Positions 1 to 10,515 of a stretch of DNA of 64,000 bases are shown in pieces. The DNA lies in assembly GCA_910584255.1 (NCBI GenBank), contig CAJTXV010000002.1:1-64000 (forward strand), in the 5' to 3' direction. Each line of letters opens with the position of its first letter. Position 1 is the first letter of the stretch. The translations under genes were made by a program, and so were the position numbers. This DNA comes from an uncultured Bacilli bacterium (GTDB lineage: Bacteria; Bacillota_I; Bacilli_A; RF39; UBA660). Below the pieces are notes generated by a model, which was not told the DNA's origin, searched no databases, and saw nothing but the letters and a program-made list of their open reading frames with translations.

Positions 1-22
1 ACAGGCCTTATAGGCCTCAAAC

Positions 23-46
23 AAAAACCACTAGTTAAACTAGTGG
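23..46 (-). terminator. Intrinsic terminator after the lipoprotein gene
   Basis: A perfect 8-bp stem (CCACTAGT/ACTAGTGG) with a short AT loop is followed on the minus strand by five T residues. It lies about 60 bases past the stop of the minus-strand lipoprotein gene. The stem is also flanked by T-rich sequence on the plus strand, so it may work in both directions. Confidence 0.7.
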
Positions 47-107
47 ATTTTTATTAAACTCTATAAATACTATGAAATTTTATAAAACATTTAATTATAA
101 TTTTAGC

Positions 108-983
108 TTATTCTCTATAATTAAATACTTGACTATCATTTGTTATTTGATTTTCATTTACAATAGTAAATGTTAATTCTTTGCTTTTATCTAGTTCATA
201 CCATTCAATGTCTTCAGCTTGTGTAAGTATTGCTTTTATTTTATTTTCTTCAATTACATAAGTTCCTTTTTCAGCATAACCACCACAAGGCATATCTTCT
301 GTACAGCCAGTATCATATTCAACAAGAATTTCTTTATCATCAGTAAAATTAACCCACATTATACTTCCAGTATTAGCATAATAATTTCCATCAGTTTTAA
401 TGGTAGAACTTTTAGTATTTGAAAATTCCTCATCTTCATTAAATTCAGAATTTATAAGATTTTCCCATTCTTCTTTACCATATTCTAAATATTTTTCTGT
501 ATCTTCATCTATTGAAAATAAAAAGTTACAAATAAATCTTTCTTCATAAATGCTATCATAAAATTTTTCTTTATCATCTTCATTTTTTAAATCTTCTCTT
601 ATTTTTTGTATATCAGTTAGGGAATTAAATCTAAGTACATTTTGTGATTTATCTTTTATAGTAACATTTGATTTTCCATATTTACATTTGTCATTTTTTG
701 TTTCTATTCCTTTTTTTAATACTTCTATATTATAAGGAGTTTCACTATAATCCCAATCACTAATTATATTAATACTAATTAATTTATTATCCTTATCAAA
801 ATTAAAAACAATTTCAGAGTATACTAGATCACTATCTTTATAATATTCTTTATCAATTTTTTCGTGATATACTAAAGTATCTTTTATTTTACTATTATTA
901 GTATTAGTATCTAGTTGATTAGATTGACCACAACCAGTTACTATTAACAAACAAATAATTATTAAAATCAACTTTTTACTCAT
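108..983 (-). CDS. Putative lipoprotein, unknown function (paralog 1)
   Basis: A 291-residue protein with a classic lipoprotein signal: a short basic start, a hydrophobic core, then the lipobox VTGC at about residues 15-18, so it should be lipid-anchored on the outer face of the membrane. The rest is acidic and hydrophilic with no motif I recognise. Residues about 55-70 (SEIVFNFDKDNKLISINI) resemble the matching part of the next lipoprotein upstream (IEFIFNFNENDELVSVNE), so the two are probably diverged tandem paralogs. The start is supported by AAAGAGGT seven bases before the ATG. Four cysteines in the C-terminal half, including CTEDMPC, could form disulfides. The gene is last in its run and is followed by a terminator. 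Confidence 0.75.
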   Translation of the reverse strand: MSKKLILIIICLLIVTGCGQSNQLDTNTNNSKIKDTLVYHEKIDKEYYKDSDLVYSEIVFNFDKDNKLISINIISDWDYSETPYNIEVLKKGIETKNDKCKYGKSNVTIKDKSQNVLRFNSLTDIQKIREDLKNEDDKEKFYDSIYEERFICNFLFSIDEDTEKYLEYGKEEWENLINSEFNEDEEFSNTKSSTIKTDGNYYANTGSIMWVNFTDDKEILVEYDTGCTEDMPCGGYAEKGTYVIEENKIKAILTQAEDIEWYELDKSKELTFTIVNENQITNDSQVFNYRE

Positions 984-994
984 AATTTACCTCT

Positions 995-1555
995 TTACCT
1001 GCAATTAAAATTAAAATCAGTAATTAATTTTACTTTTAATGTTTCTTTACTATAATGAATGTATGCTCTTAAAAATTCGGGACTTAAAGTGAATATATAA
1101 TATGGGTATTTGTATTGTTCTCTTTCATAAGTATCAGTAGTTATTATTTCATCATATAAATCATTTTTTATAGCATTAATATCAATAATATAATTGAAAA
1201 ACATATCTTTACTACTTTTATTTACATTAATATCAACCTTAACATACTTTATTTCTTCTATTTTTTCTTTTACTGCTGTCGTATTTGAGGGAGGAGCTGC
1301 AACAATATTATCAAAAGAACTATAAAAAGCTTGATTTTCATTAACACTAACTAGTTCATCATTTTCATTAAAATTAAAAATAAACTCTATACTTAAATCT
1401 TTATTTTTTTCACTATTCAATTCACGAGACCATTTACAAGTCATTGTATTTCCTTTATTGCTATTACTATTAGAAGTTTTTGAATTATTATTACTACAAC
1501 CTACTAGTGTAAAATTTAATAACATAATTAAACTTAATATAATTATTTTTTTCAA
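995..1555 (-). CDS. Putative lipoprotein, unknown function (paralog 2)
   Basis: I place the start at a TTG at 1555, because AGAGGTG lies just upstream and translation then begins with a proper lipoprotein signal (LKKIIILSL followed by the lipobox LVGC). A longer reading from 1621 would add a hydrophilic N-terminus that spoils the signal. The mature part is about 165 residues, rich in Ser/Asn after the cysteine (a typical linker), then a domain similar to that of the neighbouring lipoprotein. The 11-base gap to that gene suggests one transcript. No function can be assigned. Confidence 0.7.
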   Translation of the reverse strand: MKKIIILSLIMLLNFTLVGCSNNNSKTSNSNSNKGNTMTCKWSRELNSEKNKDLSIEFIFNFNENDELVSVNENQAFYSSFDNIVAAPPSNTTAVKEKIEEIKYVKVDINVNKSSKDMFFNYIIDINAIKNDLYDEIITTDTYEREQYKYPYYIFTLSPEFLRAYIHYSKETLKVKLITDFNFNCR

Positions 1556-1657
1556 AGTTAACACCTCTTTTTTTGTAATAAAATTCTTATTGTTTAATAT
1601 GCTGTTTTGTTTGAATTGCATTTATTTATTGATTTAGTATAAAGATTATAAGGCCTT

Positions 1658-1999
1658 TTATTGGATGTGTTCTAAAATTATATTTACATATTTTTTTCTT
1701 TTCATGAGAGCTAACTTATATTTGTCGCCATTTTTCATTGTAATTAGGATTCCAAATGGGAAAAAAGGTGGTGTCATACAAGTTTTGACTGATGCAATAT
1801 CTTTGATTTCAATTTCCCAACTTACGCTTTTTGTTCCAATGAGACCAGATGCAAAAAATGCAATTCGTTGATTTGTAAAATAATATTTTCCAGAGATTTG
1901 TCTGCTGATTGCTAACTGGGGCATTTTCCAACAGTCTCCTGAAACATGATTTGCTAGAATTTCTTCATTTTCTCTTACTTCAAATAATTTTTTTGCCAT
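1658..1999 (-). CDS. Small GRAM/PH-like domain protein
   Basis: A protein of about 113 residues beginning MAKKLFEV; GGAGG five bases upstream decides this ATG over an in-frame TTG at 2011. The pattern of alternating hydrophobic strands with 'GKYYFTNQRIAFFAS', then 'SWEIEIKDIASVKT' and a glycine-rich turn before 'LITMKNGDKYKLALMKRKKYVNIILEHI' fits the bacterial GRAM/PH-like fold, which often mediates membrane or protein association. This assignment rests on pattern similarity only. There is no signal peptide or membrane segment, so it should be cytoplasmic. Confidence 0.6.
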   Translation of the reverse strand: MAKKLFEVRENEEILANHVSGDCWKMPQLAISRQISGKYYFTNQRIAFFASGLIGTKSVSWEIEIKDIASVKTCMTPPFFPFGILITMKNGDKYKLALMKRKKYVNIILEHIQ

Positions 2000-2078
2000 A
2001 ATTTCCTCCAATTTTTTTCAAATTATCTTGTACTATAGGGTAATAAGACTTTTCAAATAATATTTAATAATAGTTTCT

Positions 2079-2288
2079 TTAATATTTTTTATTTCTACTA
2101 AACAATGTCTTTATTAATGTTGGCTTTTTTTCTTCACCAGGAAGTGACATTGCTAGAACTTCATCGGATCTTTTCTCAAATTCGCCATCTAAATAATATT
2201 TTCTTATTGCTCCATCTGGTTGTTGTTTAAGCCTAGGGCTTTGATATATTTTTCCTATTCCTATTGGTTGCTTATTATTTTTGTTCAT
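2079..2288 (-). CDS. Small hydrophilic protein, unknown
   Basis: A 69-residue basic, proline- and glutamine-containing protein starting MNKNNKQP and ending in a Lys/Arg/Tyr tail. The ATG is preceded at eight bases by AAAGGAGG, a strong ribosome binding site, which is the main argument that it is real. No known domain, membrane segment or signal is visible. It stands 80 bases upstream of the GRAM-like gene on the same strand and may share its transcript. Confidence 0.5.
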   Translation of the reverse strand: MNKNNKQPIGIGKIYQSPRLKQQPDGAIRKYYLDGEFEKRSDEVLAMSLPGEEKKPTLIKTLFSRNKKY

Positions 2289-2432
2289 GATTAAGCCTCC
2301 TTTAATTATATATTATTTTAGCACGTTTATCTTTTTCTTTCATCATTTTTATTAATATTTCTGTTATTTGTTTTATAACATATATTAACTTAATTTCTAC
2401 AAACATTATATCAAAATTTTAGACAAATTAAA

Positions 2433-2516
2433 ACTCGACTTCTAAAATAATTAGAAAGCTCGAGTATCAATCAATCTGGTGCCCGAGAGAGAAGTACAAC
2501 AACTCTTTGAGCAAAA
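2433..2516 (-). repeat. Structured intergenic element, copy 1
   Basis: Read on the minus strand, TTTTGC is followed by 28 bases, then GCACCAGATTG, then a hairpin with an ACTCGA/TCGAGT stem and a short T run (an intrinsic terminator). A second copy at 4721-4789 has the same order and the same 28-base internal spacing but different internal sequence. In this copy an outer GCTC/GGGC helix can form where the other forms GCGA/TCGC. It lies just past the 3' end of the aminoglycoside resistance gene. No RNA family that I can name matches. Confidence 0.5.
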
Positions 2517-2679
2517 GAAATAGTTAGTAATAAACTTGACTAGTTATTATTATACTACAATTTTCTTATACTTTCCATACCTTCATTTATCCATTCTTGA
2601 TTTTTATATTCATATCCATATAAAATTTCTTCTATCATCCAGTAAAATTCATGAAAATCAGATTTTCTTAATATTTTAT

Positions 2680-4358
<1,679 letters not shown>

Positions 4359-4363
4359 TTATA

Positions 4364-4392
4364 TTGTTATAAAGAAAATCTCTTGCTATAAT
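4364..4392 (+). promoter_or_regulatory. Promoter of the small toxin mRNA
   Basis: TTGTTA (4364-4369) and TATAAT (4387-4392) are separated by 17 bases, with a TG just ahead of the -10 (extended -10). The predicted start is near 4399, leaving a leader of about 58 bases before the toxin ATG. Confidence 0.7.
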
Positions 4393-4456
4393 TTACTCAG
4401 GGAATATATTAGCAGTTGAGTGCTTGCCAACTTTCGTAAGAAAGGAGGCTGATGAT

Positions 4457-4540
4457 ATGCATAAGAACGATTTTTTAATCTTATCTCTTATTCTAATTAT
4501 CTTCTTACTCATAGCCTTACTTTTTACTTTAGTAAAGTAG
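4457..4540 (+). CDS. Small hydrophobic type I toxin candidate (27 aa)
   Basis: A 27-codon frame starting MHKNDFLILSL and ending FTLVK has a short charged head, about 18 consecutive hydrophobic residues that span the membrane, and a terminal lysine. AAAGGAGG sits eight bases before the ATG. The segment has its own extended -10 promoter upstream, a terminator downstream and an overlapping antisense transcript unit. TTGAGTGCTT at 4417-4426 pairs with AAGCACTCAA at 4559-4568, a long-range helix that would enclose the coding region, as in TxpA/BsrG and Fst type mRNAs. By established family behaviour such peptides depolarise or disturb the membrane. The exact family is not certain. Confidence 0.7.
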   Translation: MHKNDFLILSLILIIFLLIALLFTLVK

Positions 4541-4556
4541 TAATCTATAATAAGAG

Positions 4557-4670
4557 AAAAGCACTCAATTTACATTCACAGTAGATTAAGTGCTTACACA
4601 AATTAGTGGCGAGTACTCAACATTGGAGTGTTAAGTATTCCCTTTTTTATTTTATGCAAGTTTCCTTGGC
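4557..4670 (-). ncRNA. Putative antisense antitoxin RNA
   Basis: The minus-strand promoter at 4677-4705 would start an RNA near 4670 that runs into the 3' part of the toxin mRNA. It would end at an AAGCACTTAAT/ATTGAGTGCTT hairpin followed by a TTTTCTCTT tract at about 4550-4599. The predicted RNA is about 115 bases, convergent with the toxin transcript and complementary to its 3' untranslated region, which is the arrangement of RatA/SR4/RNAII antitoxins. Confidence 0.55.
4610..4652 (+). terminator. Terminator of the toxin mRNA
   Basis: GAGTACTCAACA pairs, with wobbles, to TGTTAAGTATTC and is followed by CCTTTTTTATTTT on the plus strand. It lies about 70 bases past the toxin stop and inside the region covered by the antisense RNA. 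Confidence 0.65.
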
Positions 4671-4676
4671 ATATTC

Positions 4677-4705
4677 ATAGTATCATAAAAACGACTTTTT
4701 GACAA
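4677..4705 (-). promoter_or_regulatory. Promoter of the antisense RNA
   Basis: On the minus strand TTGTCA (4700-4705) and TACTAT (4677-4682) are 17 bases apart. The -35 lies at a small hairpin (ACGACTT/AAGTCGT, 4691-4710) that may also act as a terminator for transcripts arriving from the peptidase genes. Confidence 0.55.
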
Positions 4706-4720
4706 GTCGTTTTACTTAAT

Positions 4721-4789
4721 ACTCGAAAAGTTCGAGTTTCCTACCAATCTGGTGCGATAGCGGTTGTTATCTACAACTTTTTCGCAAAA
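4721..4789 (-). repeat. Structured intergenic element, copy 2
   Basis: On the minus strand: TTTTGC, 28 bases, GCACCAGATTG, then an ACTCGA/TCGAGT hairpin. The internal 28 bases form two nested helices, GCGA/TCGC outside and GTTGT/ACAAC inside. Copy 1 at 2433-2516 keeps the GCACCAGATTG box and the spacing but changes both sides of the outer helix. It lies about 65 bases past the stop of the downstream peptidase-like gene, next to the toxin-antitoxin locus. Confidence 0.5.
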
Positions 4790-4854
4790 TTAGGAATTAA
4801 TACATAATTTATATCAATTTCTAAATTAATTATAAACTATTCTAAAAAATTATT

Positions 4855-5547
4855 CTACATTTTTCTAGATTTTTTCGATTCTTCTTCTAAACATTTTTGA
4901 AATGCCTGATTCATTTCTTCATAAACTTGCCTTTCATCATACTGAATCAATTTTAAATAATCATCCAGTTCTTTTTTAAAATCTTCATCAGTTCCCATTT
5001 CGGCAATTCCTTGAACTAAAGGAATCATCACACATAAATCTGTTCTTTTTCTTCCATTAGGTTGGAAATCACTTAATTCAGTATTCACTATATCTTCATA
5101 AAATTGTTTATTAGAATTACAACAATTTTTATATTCTTCTGTGGTAGTTTTAGAAATATTATAAGGTTTATATATTTCATAATATGTTTCTTTTTTAAAT
5201 CTAAGTAGTAGTGTTGGGTCATAGCAATAACCATCCATTTCAATCCAACCATGACCAGCATTTTCTTTCCCATATCTTAATTCTAAATCTTTATTATCAC
5301 CACGAACTAAAACTGCATTAGGAAAGCAAAAAAACATATATAAACTTCTATCATAACATTTACCCGGTCCAACTATAGGTTTTAAATATTTCATATGTAT
5401 AGATACTGGCAAACAACTAATATAAGTATGACTCATTTTTTCGTAAAATTCCTCATCAAAAGTTATAATATTACCATCTTCTACACCTTTTTTTAATAAA
5501 AGTTGCATCTTGCTAAAATATAATCCTTTTTTAATATTATCAAACAT
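4855..5547 (-). CDS. Putative papain/transglutaminase-like cysteine hydrolase B
   Basis: A 230-residue cytoplasmic protein without signal or membrane segment. Residues suggest a Cys-His-Asp triad of the papain/transglutaminase-like fold: Cys64 in GKCYDRSLYM at a helix start, His99 in AGHGWIEMDG and Asp110 in YCYDP. The upstream gene keeps the same pattern (GHCYDRALLM, ADHCIVE, IIYDT), so the two are tandem paralogs. The start is one base after the upstream stop, so both are surely co-translated. The C-terminal 60 residues are acidic and helical. The substrate is unknown; roles as a protease, amidase or deamidase are all possible, and I recognise no named family. Confidence 0.6.
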   Translation of the reverse strand: MFDNIKKGLYFSKMQLLLKKGVEDGNIITFDEEFYEKMSHTYISCLPVSIHMKYLKPIVGPGKCYDRSLYMFFCFPNAVLVRGDNKDLELRYGKENAGHGWIEMDGYCYDPTLLLRFKKETYYEIYKPYNISKTTTEEYKNCCNSNKQFYEDIVNTELSDFQPNGRKRTDLCVMIPLVQGIAEMGTDEDFKKELDDYLKLIQYDERQVYEEMNQAFQKCLEEESKKSRKM

Positions 5548-5548
5548 A

Positions 5549-6253
5549 TTATTTTTTCAACCCCATTCTTTTCATATCTTCATCTATTTCTTGACATACA
5601 CCATCATAATTGATTACTTTTTTAAAATGTTCTATTTCTCTTTGTAATAATTCTATTCCTAAATGAGAATACATTTCTGTTGGTCTTCCATAAGACATTT
5701 CAATCATTGGTAATATTAAAGGAGAAGCATATTTATCTCTTTCAATATCTTCTGGATGATAACACTCATCAGATTTAACAAATTCCATTATAGACTTTTT
5801 ATCATTTATATGTCTAACTTTTGGATGTTCCATTAACCAATATAATTTTTTATCATAAGCAAAACCAGAAGAAGTATCATAAATAATATGTTGTCCATTT
5901 TTTGTAATTCTTTCTACAATACAATGATCTGCAAATAACGGATCATCACGATCAACAAATTGTGGATTTAATTTTAAACTATCTATTGTTTCATATACAA
6001 GTTGAACATCATCTTCTTCATCTAGGAATGCCCTAGACATTAATAATGCTCTATCATAACAATGTCCATTAGACATACCATTAGATAATAATAATATTGA
6101 TGCTGGAATTCCACCATCATAAATATTTCTTAACTTTTCTATTAAAGCATCATCATAAGGTGCAATATAACCATTTTTCAATCCCCATATTAATAATTGT
6201 TTTAATTTATAATTATGTAACTTCCATTTCATATCTTGTAATTTTGTTATCAT
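5549..6253 (-). CDS. Putative papain/transglutaminase-like cysteine hydrolase A
   Basis: This encodes about 234 residues beginning MITKLQD; AAAGGGGTG six bases upstream picks this ATG over a GTG inside the ribosome binding site at 6262. Cysteine in NGHCYDRALLMS, histidine in ADHCIVERIT and aspartate in IIYDTSS form a plausible catalytic triad shared with the next gene, with a longer loop between Cys and His here (about 45 versus 35 residues). The gene is followed after one base by its paralog. It lies between the relaxase and the toxin-antitoxin locus, so it is likely cargo of the mobile element. The fold is inferred from motif order only. Confidence 0.6.
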   Translation of the reverse strand: MITKLQDMKWKLHNYKLKQLLIWGLKNGYIAPYDDALIEKLRNIYDGGIPASILLLSNGMSNGHCYDRALLMSRAFLDEEDDVQLVYETIDSLKLNPQFVDRDDPLFADHCIVERITKNGQHIIYDTSSGFAYDKKLYWLMEHPKVRHINDKKSIMEFVKSDECYHPEDIERDKYASPLILPMIEMSYGRPTEMYSHLGIELLQREIEHFKKVINYDGVCQEIDEDMKRMGLKK

Positions 6254-6325
6254 CCAAAACACCCCTTTTTTGAATTGTTGTATATACTACCATAAAAAGT
6301 GGATTTATGCAACTTAATAGGCATA

Positions 6326-7678
6326 TTATCTTTCAAAATCATCACTTTTATCAATATTTTTATTATTTTGTATTATGTCCATTTCATTATCATCAAGTAT
6401 ATCTTCATTATATAATTCATCTATAAGTTCATCATATTTATTTGAAGAGAAGAATTTATCTTGTAAGAATTTAATAAACTCATTCCACAATTTTTTAAAA
6501 TAATTTAATGTTTCTTCTAATTTTGATATTTTATCTTCTAATTCATAAATAGTGTCATTAGCATTATCCAAATCATATTCTAATACCTCAATTCTATCAT
6601 CACGAGTTTGGATTTTCTTCTTTAAGTTTCTAACTTCGTTAGAGTGTTCTCTTAAATCATCCTCATATTTTTGTAAAACAACATTTATATCATTAGAATC
6701 TCTTAAATTAGAAGTGGTATCATTTGTTTGTTCTATATATTTTTTAATCTTATTTATATTTTCATTAGAAATAGTAAAGTTATTTTTATTAGTGATAGTA
6801 GGTTTTAGACTATCAATAATATCATTTATTTCATTAGACTTATTTTGCAAATCATCTGCTTTATTATTTAACTCTTTGAGTTGTTTTCTATATTTTTCTT
6901 GTTCTCGTTTAAACTTTTTATATTCATTCATATTCGCAACATTAATATCAACATTTCTACCATCCTCTTTTGCTTTAAGAGTATAGTTCAAATGATAAAT
7001 TCTATTGAAAGAATTAATGCAATATTCTCTCATTTTATCTTGAATATCAGTTAAACTAATTTTATTAAAGACATCACTTTTTCCAACTTGTTTTTCCATA
7101 CCATTTTTCATTCCATCTTTAAAAGGAACTCCAACGATATGTAAATGTGGACTAGATTCATCATAATGTATAGTTGCATTTGCTATTTTAAAGTTAGGAA
7201 CAACTTCTTCTAAATCTAATATTTGTTCTTTAAAAACTTCTGTCATTTTGTGTTTAAATTTATCATCTTTATCAACCCAAAAATCCATATCTCCAAGTTC
7301 AATAATAATTTCACAAGCAAGATCTCTTTTGTTATCATTTGAGATATGATTAAAATAGTTTTCTATTTTTCTATCATTTCTATTTTGCTTTTCATTGTAT
7401 TTAATTCTTGCATCTTCAAACAAATCTAAATATAAATTTTTAGTATCTTCTACAATAGAAGAAGTTCCTTTAATCGTACAAATTAATTCTTGGACTTCAT
7501 CATATTTTCGTAAATTATGTTTATCAACTTTTGATAATTGCTGATGATTTTGTATTGCATTATTAGATAGAGAAGTAGTTCCAGTTTCAGTATTTTTTAC
7601 ACTTCTTCTTGCTTTTTTTGATTTATTTTTATCATTACTTAAATGTAATGAATAAGATAATTCTTCTTTATCATTCAT
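6326..7678 (-). CDS. MobV-type relaxase (Mob_Pre family)
   Basis: A 450-residue mobilization relaxase. The catalytic metal-binding motif HYDESSPHLHIVGVPF at residues 171-186 matches the HxDExxPHxH signature of the MobV/Pre family, which nicks oriT and starts DNA transfer. The N-terminal 60 residues are basic. From about residue 255 the protein is a long coiled coil rich in Lys, Glu and Asn, as usual in this family. AAAGGGGGAA lies about ten bases before the ATG. Together with the serine recombinase next to it, it matches the TnpZ/TnpX pair of Tn4451-type mobilizable elements. The predicted oriT would be upstream at about 7700-7880. Confidence 0.9.
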   Translation of the reverse strand: MNDKEELSYSLHLSNDKNKSKKARRSVKNTETGTTSLSNNAIQNHQQLSKVDKHNLRKYDEVQELICTIKGTSSIVEDTKNLYLDLFEDARIKYNEKQNRNDRKIENYFNHISNDNKRDLACEIIIELGDMDFWVDKDDKFKHKMTEVFKEQILDLEEVVPNFKIANATIHYDESSPHLHIVGVPFKDGMKNGMEKQVGKSDVFNKISLTDIQDKMREYCINSFNRIYHLNYTLKAKEDGRNVDINVANMNEYKKFKREQEKYRKQLKELNNKADDLQNKSNEINDIIDSLKPTITNKNNFTISNENINKIKKYIEQTNDTTSNLRDSNDINVVLQKYEDDLREHSNEVRNLKKKIQTRDDRIEVLEYDLDNANDTIYELEDKISKLEETLNYFKKLWNEFIKFLQDKFFSSNKYDELIDELYNEDILDDNEMDIIQNNKNIDKSDDFER

Positions 7679-7699
7679 ATTTTATATTCCCCCTTTGTT

Positions 7700-7880
7700 A
7701 GAACAGAGACCTACTATTTATAGTAGGGTAATTTTGCTCTCGTCAAAATCTCTAACCCCCTATAGATTTTGCCGCAAGCATCAAAATCTGGGGGCTAAGG
7801 TTTAGGCAACCTTAGAATCCACCTTGTCTTATTTCGTAATACTCTAAAACTTCGTAATAGAGTATTACGAAATAAGACTC
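7700..7880. other. Dense inverted-repeat region, candidate oriT
   Basis: Between the recombinase stop and the relaxase start lies non-coding DNA full of symmetry. There is a 7-bp repeat CCTACTA/TAGTAGG (7710-7727), CAAAATCT/AGATTTTG (7744-7771) with a further CAAAATCTGGGGG arm at 7782, and a perfect 21-bp inverted repeat (7826-7846 and 7858-7878) around an 11-base loop. Inside the right arm TAGAGTATTA resembles the MobV nick-site core TAGTGTG/TTA known from pMV158. MobV relaxases usually nick upstream of their own gene, so the position is right. The 21-bp hairpin could also stop transcription coming from the recombinase direction. Confidence 0.5.
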
Positions 7881-7971
7881 TTGATAAAATAGTAGGCACT
7901 GCTTATTATTTTATCTCTTGAAAATTATTTGTATCTTTTACAAACTTCGTAAGTAAAAAGTTCTCATAATT

Positions 7972-9897
<1,926 letters not shown>

Positions 9898-9916
9898 TCA
9901 TTTCTTATTCTTTATC

Positions 9917-9967
9917 AAAAAAGAGGCGACAAAGACATTTAATTTTGTTTTATGTCTTTGACACCTC
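9917..9967 (-). terminator. Terminator/attenuator before the recombinase
   Basis: On the minus strand GAGGTGTCAAAGACAT (9952-9967) pairs with ATGTCTTTGTCGCCTC (9923-9938) apart from one mismatch and one wobble, followed by six T residues. The 14 bases at 9947-9960 on the 5' side of the hairpin can instead pair fully (one wobble) with 10016-10029, which contains the start of a short leader ORF. The two helices exclude each other. Confidence 0.75.
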
Positions 9968-10006
9968 TATATATTTCATTATGTTGATTATTAAATTTGT
10001 TTTATA

Positions 10007-10024
10007 TTAACCCCACAAAAACAT
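10007..10024 (-). CDS. Five-codon leader peptide (MFLWG)
   Basis: ATGTTTTTGTGGGGTTAA encodes M-F-L-W-G. AAAGGAAG lies just upstream (10029-10036) and a strong promoter at 10048-10075 leads into it. It overlaps one strand of the antiterminator helix, so a ribosome on it would decide between antiterminator and terminator ahead of the recombinase gene. The coding frame is too short to prove by itself; the support is its position between promoter and attenuator. Confidence 0.5.
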   Translation of the reverse strand: MFLWG

Positions 10025-10047
10025 AAAACTTCCTTTATTGCTTTCCT

Positions 10048-10075
10048 ATTATAGATTCTTTTAATGTAAAGTCAA
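10048..10075 (-). promoter_or_regulatory. Recombinase promoter
   Basis: TTGACT (10070-10075) and TATAAT (10048-10053) on the minus strand with a 16-base spacer. The predicted start is near 10041, just ahead of the leader-peptide ribosome binding site. Confidence 0.75.
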
Positions 10076-10141
10076 GACATAATTACCATTTTTTGCCTAT
10101 TTAAAGGTGATTTTAGAAGAAGTTGATACAATTTAATATAT

Positions 10142-10417
10142 TTAATCTAATGATTTAATAAAACTCTCTAAATCTTTGATTTCAATACTATTTCTTAAAT
10201 TTCCAATATAAATAGTTTTAGAATAGTTAAATACCAGAAAAGTAATACCTTTAATAATAACTCTATGAGGTTCTATGTAGGATAGATTTGTTCTTTTAAT
10301 ATTCTTAATACAACCATTTATTATAGTTGGAGTAGTATTACAAAAATCACAAATAAAATCTATTTTCTTTTTTAATTCCTCATCAAAGTGTAATTCTTTA
10401 CTAACTATACTTACCAT
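10142..10417 (-). CDS. Small protein of unknown function near the element end
   Basis: A 91-residue protein starting MVSIVSKELHFD with AGAAAGGACAG before the ATG. It has a helical, lysine-rich N-terminal part (including CDFC) and a strand-rich C-terminal half, with no signal or membrane segment and no family I recognise. It lies between the ssrA terminator and the recombinase promoter on the same strand, so it may be an accessory gene of the element (for example a directionality or regulatory factor), but nothing in the sequence proves that. Confidence 0.55.
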   Translation of the reverse strand: MVSIVSKELHFDEELKKKIDFICDFCNTTPTIINGCIKNIKRTNLSYIEPHRVIIKGITFLVFNYSKTIYIGNLRNSIEIKDLESFIKSLD

Positions 10418-10440
10418 TTTTATCTGTCCTTTCTTAAATC

Positions 10441-10471
10441 AAAAAAATATCAACTTCTTTTGAAATTGATA
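10441..10471 (-). terminator. ssrA terminator
   Basis: TATCAATTTC/GAAGTTGATA forms a 10-bp stem (one wobble) with an AAAA loop and seven T residues on the minus strand, about 45 bases past the tmRNA 3' end. A weaker GTTCTAA/TTAGAAC hairpin lies at 10487-10506. Confidence 0.8.
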
Positions 10472-10515
10472 CTTTTTGTATATAAAGTTCTAAAAAGTTA
10501 GAACAGATTTCCCAA

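Noticed and set aside
1..20. AGGCCTTATAGGCCT near-palindrome at the window start, with a partial echo near 1648
   Set aside because: Short and AT-interrupted; no gene or repeat context to make it an element end.
2471..2500. tRNA-like 3' end (GGGCACCA on the minus strand)
   Set aside because: No T loop, anticodon arm or D arm can be drawn; the similarity is limited to the last few bases, so it is described as part of the structured repeat.
10116..10471. Attachment-site repeats GAAGTTGATAC at 10118 and GAAATTGATAC at 10462
   Set aside because: Only about 11 bases with mismatches, and the right copy is part of the ssrA terminator stem; serine recombinases do not need such repeats. Not convincing as attL/attR.
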